Below are positions 59,742 to 64,000 of a stretch of 64,000 nt of DNA, piece by piece. The stretch is from Xestospongia bergquistia (taxonomy: Eukaryota; Porifera; Demospongiae; Haplosclerida; Petrosiidae): the NCBI GenBank assembly GCA_963965975.1, contig OZ014420.1, positions 5,668,001 through 5,732,000 on the forward strand, given 5' to 3'. The notes below the pieces were generated by a model. That model worked only from the letters and a program-made list of their open reading frames with translations, was not told the origin of the DNA and did not search any database. The translations under genes and the position numbers were made by a program. Each line of letters starts with the position of its first letter. Position 1 is the first letter of the stretch.

Positions 59742-61331
59742 ATGGATCGTCTCTTACAACTTGGGGCTGGTGGACTACATGGTATGGGTCAGGTGAGTAT
59801 CACACGACACTCATATGACACATTAATGTCCTATATTTTACAGCCACCACCAGGTGTTGACACTCCAATGATGGATACTACTGAAACTGTGTACATATTA
59901 TCATTAGCATTGTTAAAGGTTAATTGTTATAATGTGAATCGATACCAGATTGTAGCAACCTATAATGACCATTCCATGATTCACATGTACATGTACCAGA
60001 GAGAAAGTACTTTCCTTATAATAGTTCTGACTAATCAACGTTAAGGATATACCCATAAATTATGGAAGCGTTTGGTTTATCTTAATGATACTTAACACCA
60101 TACCTATAATTCTGATTAGCAAGTATCATATAGATGGTTGCCATTTTCATATAAAGATATAGAATTTTTATTAAAATTTGATGTATTTTTTTCTTATGGG
60201 ACACTTATTAAAAGATGTTAAAACATGGTAAGTTATATAGTTTATATTCTGTGATATAATTTATCCATATAAGGTCGTGCTGGTGTACCTATGGAAGTAA
60301 TGGGTCTCGTGTTAGGGGAACTAGTTGATGACTATACTCTGTTAAATTTTAGGGAAAGTGGTAATAGATGCATTCCAGCTCACTACAAGCACTTGGACAT
60401 GAAATCTCGTCAGACAACATCTAATTTGGGCCACCTTTAAAAGGCCTTCAATCCAAGTTAGTTAGCAATAATTACCAGGGGGTGAAGCTAATGGCCCCTC
60501 TATAGGCTCCCATACATGGACTAGGACAACATTATTATTCCTTGCCTATTAATTATCGTAAAAATGAGCTAGAATATAAGGTATGTGTTGAAGGAAGATG
60601 GATCATTTATTTTGACATACTGATAATATTTAGGATACAATAATTTTAATTTTTATTTCCCAGATGTTAAGTAATTTGCAAAAGAAAGCATGGATGAATG
60701 GACTACAACTTGAAGACTTTCAAGAGATTTGCACAAACAATGAACAAACAGTGAAGGTATTAGAATAGAGACCTATCAATAAAGAGTTAATCATTGTTCT
60801 CCTATTTGTTAGGAAATGTTAGAATTGGCAAAAAGTTATAACAAGGTAAATTTTCTAGCAAAAAATATGTGTAGTTCTCTTTAAGGCATTAGAGGATGAA
60901 GAGGACATGACTCCTGAACAATTGGCTATTAGGAATGTCAGGAAACTGGTGAGTAGATCCTTTAGTGAGTGTGTTTAGTGGTAGCCATTTCTTGAACAAT
61001 TATTACCTAGATATCTTGCTTGATCAGTCAGTTGTTGACCACATTCATTTACCTTTCTATGATATTAAAATTAATAAGGATTATGCTCAAACAGTAGATA
61101 TCTTGTACAAAAATAGGAAATTAACATAAGCCAGTAAGATGCCTGTTGTGGTACAGTGATGTACATGTTGAAGTTATTGTGTTTTCTGGACTATTCGTTC
61201 ACAAAGCTTCATACTTTAATATTGTTATTTAGAACCCCAAACGTCACCTTGAGAAAAAAGTAGAGCAAGTATTGACTAACAACATTACACAGACATTAGG
61301 AGCCATGTTGGACACTGTTGTCTTTTCATAA
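59742..61331 (+). pseudogene. PSMD14: PSMD14 (RPN11), copy 1: broken, JAMM region deleted
   Basis: RPN11 is the deubiquitinase of the 19S proteasome lid. Exons 59742-59792 and 59844-59918 give the N terminus. A 13-nt microexon at 60215-60227 gives MLKH. An exon from 60274 gives [22 protein letters not shown]. The reading then jumps to GKVVIDAF near 60356. Everything between is missing, including the zinc-binding HSHP and the Asp of the JAMM motif. Next, a shifted frame contains [10 protein letters not shown] followed by a stop. Later exons still encode YRKNELEYKML, MTPEQLAIRNV and the true C terminus AMLDTVVFS (stop 61329-61331). Introns are retained, so this is a duplicated pseudogene, not a processed one. 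An intact gene must exist elsewhere. Confidence 0.85.
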
Positions 61332-62644
61332 AATTAATGCATAATCATATGAATCATGATTGATATACTTTAAATCAAAACTTGCTGTTAAATAATTTAT
61401 TATACTTAAGATGCTTGCCACTGAAGGTAGCATGCATAATGACTTGTTGTATTACTGATAAATTATGTACAACTGAAAACATGCTTTTCCTCGAGGTAAA
61501 TGGTACTTCATGCCATGTAGGCTAATATTATGAAGTTACAAACATGCAAATATGTAGTTTCCCCAACCCTGAAGGATGTCTTTTGGACAGCAGTAGTGGT
61601 GATAACTAGTGTTGTTTTGGTAATGAAAATAATTTTAGTATTAGTTTTAGTTTTAGTTGTGAAGGAGGATAGTTTTATTTTTATTTTTAGTTTACCAAAA
61701 GTAAAATGCCTTACTAAAGGTACTTTTAGTTTTAGTTTTGATATACCAAAACTACACTAGTGATAACATGTTTTATTATTTAAATAATTATTATTTGACT
61801 TGCTTAAATTTAAATTGAATAATCATTTACTACACATAAACCATACTGATATGATGTAGTATGTTGTATAATTGAAGAATTATTGGTTAACACTTAGTAC
61901 TATCAATAAAATGTTCATTTGATACACTAAAGAGACGTCTCCGAGTACTCATTTTTAGGATATAGATCTAGGGCTGAGTAGAACGGAAATAAATTCAGGT
62001 TACTATTTAGGGGGTGGGATTAGTTTAATACAATTATTACCTGGTTATTTGGGCAAATTTTTTTTATGGGCGAATGACAGTGAAGTAATAAAGCGTATTT
62101 GTTTCAAACAACTTATAGTACCTTGTTAGTATACATGTATGATTATTGTTATTGTGTTTATTGCGCAACGATTTGGACCATTTGCTAATTTTAATTATAA
62201 TATTCACAATTAAATCATTCCGACGGATATAACAATGATGGGTGTGCTCGAAATCGACAGACACAGTTGCTATACCAGAATCTCGATCAATGATAAGCCA
62301 AATATTGAGTTACCACGAAGCCAAAATTGGTCTAACTCAATATGTATAAATCCAACTAGAAGCCAAAAAGTACTCTTTGTATATAGTTTATGTCTGATAA
62401 CTGAAACCATGAATGAAAGATAGATCAACTTAACTAACTGAGTTAGTATTCACGTATAGCTTCAATTGAAGCCATGATCAATCACTATAGCAAAGTGGAT
62501 GTAAAAGCAATATGGTTGTATTGGTTTTATACAAATTGAGTTACACAAGTTTTGGCCTTGTAGTAACTTAGAAGTGGGCTTACATTATATGTTGATGAAA
62601 CTATAGTCACAAAGACCTAAGTTAAAATGATGTGCATTTTTCAG
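61332..62644. other. Unit 2 of the duplication without the fucosyltransferase body
   Basis: 61332-61920 copies 55420-55980, including the last codons of the fucosyltransferase-like gene. Then about 290 bases have no counterpart (61921-62214). From 62215 it copies the region upstream of that gene. No intact gene is present. Confidence 0.6.
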
Positions 62645-62764
62645 AGTGATGAACAACCAGGTGGTCACTTGTACCAACAATGGGCTATGCAGCAACACCT
62701 TACACAATGCATTCAAACCTTGAAGACACATTTTCCTATACAATGCAGATTAAGGCGTCAGTGA
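62645..62764 (+). CDS. Orphan last exon, unidentified protein (copy 2)
   Basis: Duplicate of 58271-58390 with the acceptor and the 39-codon frame preserved. Differences include Ala-Glu to Thr-Gln in the middle and His for Gln before FPIQC. Host gene unknown. Confidence 0.38.
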   Translation, partial: SDEQPGGHLYQQWAMQQHLTQCIQTLKTHFPIQCRLRRQ

Positions 62765-62983
62765 AAATTAAAGCCACATAATAATTTCTTAATTTTCTAA
62801 TGGAAAGTAGAAAAACTCCAAAAGAAAATAAATCAAAATTATGTTCATCATCAATTTTCACAAAATTTGAAACATTCAATTTTTCAAATGTGATAAAACT
62901 GTAACGTACCCCAAAATATAATTGGAAGAAAATATATTTCTTTGAAAATTTAAATTTTAAAAACAATAATTATGGTGAATTAT

Positions 62984-63510
62984 TCAAGTGGTAAGAGGAG
63001 CTTCTTCTCTTTTCAATAAACTCAATAAATAGCCTAAAAACTGACTAATCATTCCTAAAGTCACAAACACTCCACCCACAGTAGCACAGAGACATACTAA
63101 AAATATCAATATAGGACGATCAACTTCTCGAATCTTTACCATCAAAGAATAAACATCGTACTTGAAAAAAAAACCTGGTAAGCCATGACTACCAGCAGTA
63201 TGATCAATACTACGATTACGCTCAGTCACTGAGTATTGATTTGTAGACATAAACTCAGTTCTTAATTCTAATTCACTACATCAGCACCTAAATATTCACA
63301 TGGCATAGCTATAGTAATATCAAAGAAGAGTTTGAGTTGTTAGTTCATGTCTGTGTCAACAGAATACTCGTAGACAATCTCTGAGTCTCGATAATAACTG
63401 ATCTCTGACACAACTAAGACTATTATGGTGGATATGGCTACCAAGGAGAATATACCACCACGTGTAGTATGTTTCACATAGTCTTCAGATACTTTAGAGA
63501 AGGCATCTAG
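62984..63510 (-). pseudogene. ERGIC2: ERGIC2, copy 2: internal deletion, premature stop, start lost
   Basis: The last 88 codons (SVTERNRSIDHTAGSHG to the second membrane helix) are preserved. At about 63275 the sequence jumps to the N-terminal third, deleting about 500 bases that are present in copy 1. A TAA replaces a TCA codon near 63340. The ATG and first codons are replaced by a GA-rich run at 63510-63525. It does keep the unshifted reading around 63450-63460. Confidence 0.85.
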
Positions 63511-63587
63511 TTCTAGAGAGAGAGCTTTTTAATTAAAACCCTTTGGATTATCTTCATTCTATTTAATACCTATCTCCTTGATCAAGT

Positions 63588-63999
63588 ATGGATCGTCTCT
63601 TATAACTTGGGGCTGGTGGACTACAATGGTATGGGTCAGGTGAGTATCACACGACACTCATATGACACATTAATGTCCTATATTTTACAGCCACCACCAG
63701 GTGTTGACACTCCAATGATGGATACTGCTGAAACTATGTACATATCATCATTAGCATTGTTAAAGGTTAATTGTTATAATGTGAATCGATACCAGATTGT
63801 AGCAACCTATAATGACCATTCCATGATTCACATGTACATGTACCAGAGGGAAAGTACTTTCCTTATAATAGTTCTGACTAATCAACGTTAAGGGACAAAT
63901 CCATAATTTGTGCAAGTGTTTGGTTTATCTTAATGATAGCTAGTACTATATTGGTGGTTGCCATTTTCATATAAAAGATATAGAATTTCTATTAAAATT
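63588..63999 (+). pseudogene. PSMD14: PSMD14 (RPN11), copy 2: premature stop in exon 1, runs off the window
   Basis: It starts as copy 1 at 63588, but codon 6 is TAA (63603-63605) and a base is gained before the exon 1 donor. Exon 2 (PPPGVDTPMMDTAETMYISS) is otherwise well kept. The rest lies outside the window. Confidence 0.8.
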
Positions 64000-64000
64000 T

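Larger units (their letters stand above)
55150..63999. repeat. Tandem segmental duplication, units 1 and 2
   Basis: Collinear matching pieces are: 55160-55950 with 61025-61920; 57478-58260 with 62215-62640; 58271-58890 with 62645-63275; 59380-59640 with 63276-63510; 59690-60170 with 63520-63999. Unit 2 lacks almost all of the fucosyltransferase-like gene and the middle of ERGIC2. The order is preserved, so this is a head-to-tail duplication followed by deletions. It continues beyond the right edge. Confidence 0.85.

Overview
The window looks like nuclear DNA of a marine invertebrate, most probably a demosponge. It is AT-rich. Its genes carry many very short GT-AG introns (about 50-200 bases) and stand close together on both strands. 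The gene set is animal: a three-domain SRCR receptor, an LRRK-type ROC-COR protein, ABHD3, TTC32, a ciliary CIMIP5 homologue, ERGIC2 and PSMD14. The species call is inference. Multi-exon models below were assembled by eye from splice signals and checked for phase continuity; none rests on transcripts.

Layout. 1-2.9 kb: 23-bp tandem repeats, the 3' exons of a minus-strand gene that may be CtIP/RBBP8-like, and a 220-bp direct duplication. 3.0-15.3 kb: three head-to-tail paralogues of about 1,220-1,270 aa with a beta-helix-like ectodomain, a Cys-rich stalk, about eight membrane segments and a shared C-terminal RRRE(T/S)LL motif. 16.1-17.6 kb: a 5'-truncated non-LTR retrotransposon bracketed by (AAT)n. 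18.7-23.4 kb: a ten-exon SRCR receptor with a PPxY tail. 23.7-29.2 kb (minus): an ANK-LRR-ROC-COR-pseudokinase-propeller protein. 29.4-32.9 kb: three housekeeping or ciliary genes in divergent pairs.

33.0-51.0 kb is the most unusual part. It is a minus-strand tandem array of at least nine related small type I membrane proteins (named A to I here). A to C have a signal peptide, a Ser/Thr-rich mucin-like ectodomain, a PYLYIWPPV juxtamembrane signature running into a Cys-cluster membrane helix, a short basic stretch, a conserved 34-nt microexon and a very acidic Lys/Glu-rich tail ending in a possible PDZ ligand. D to F diverge but keep the exon phases. G to I are short or decaying and alternate with a second small repeated gene. 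No known family was recognised.

51.2-54.2 kb (minus): a protein with three dsRNA-binding domains. 54.6-64.0 kb: a decaying tandem segmental duplication. The unit holds the PSMD14 3' end, a fucosyltransferase-like gene, an unidentified exon, ERGIC2 and the PSMD14 5' end. Only the fucosyltransferase-like gene is clearly intact. ERGIC2 copy 1 is nearly intact but has a 2-base frameshift, and both PSMD14 copies are broken.
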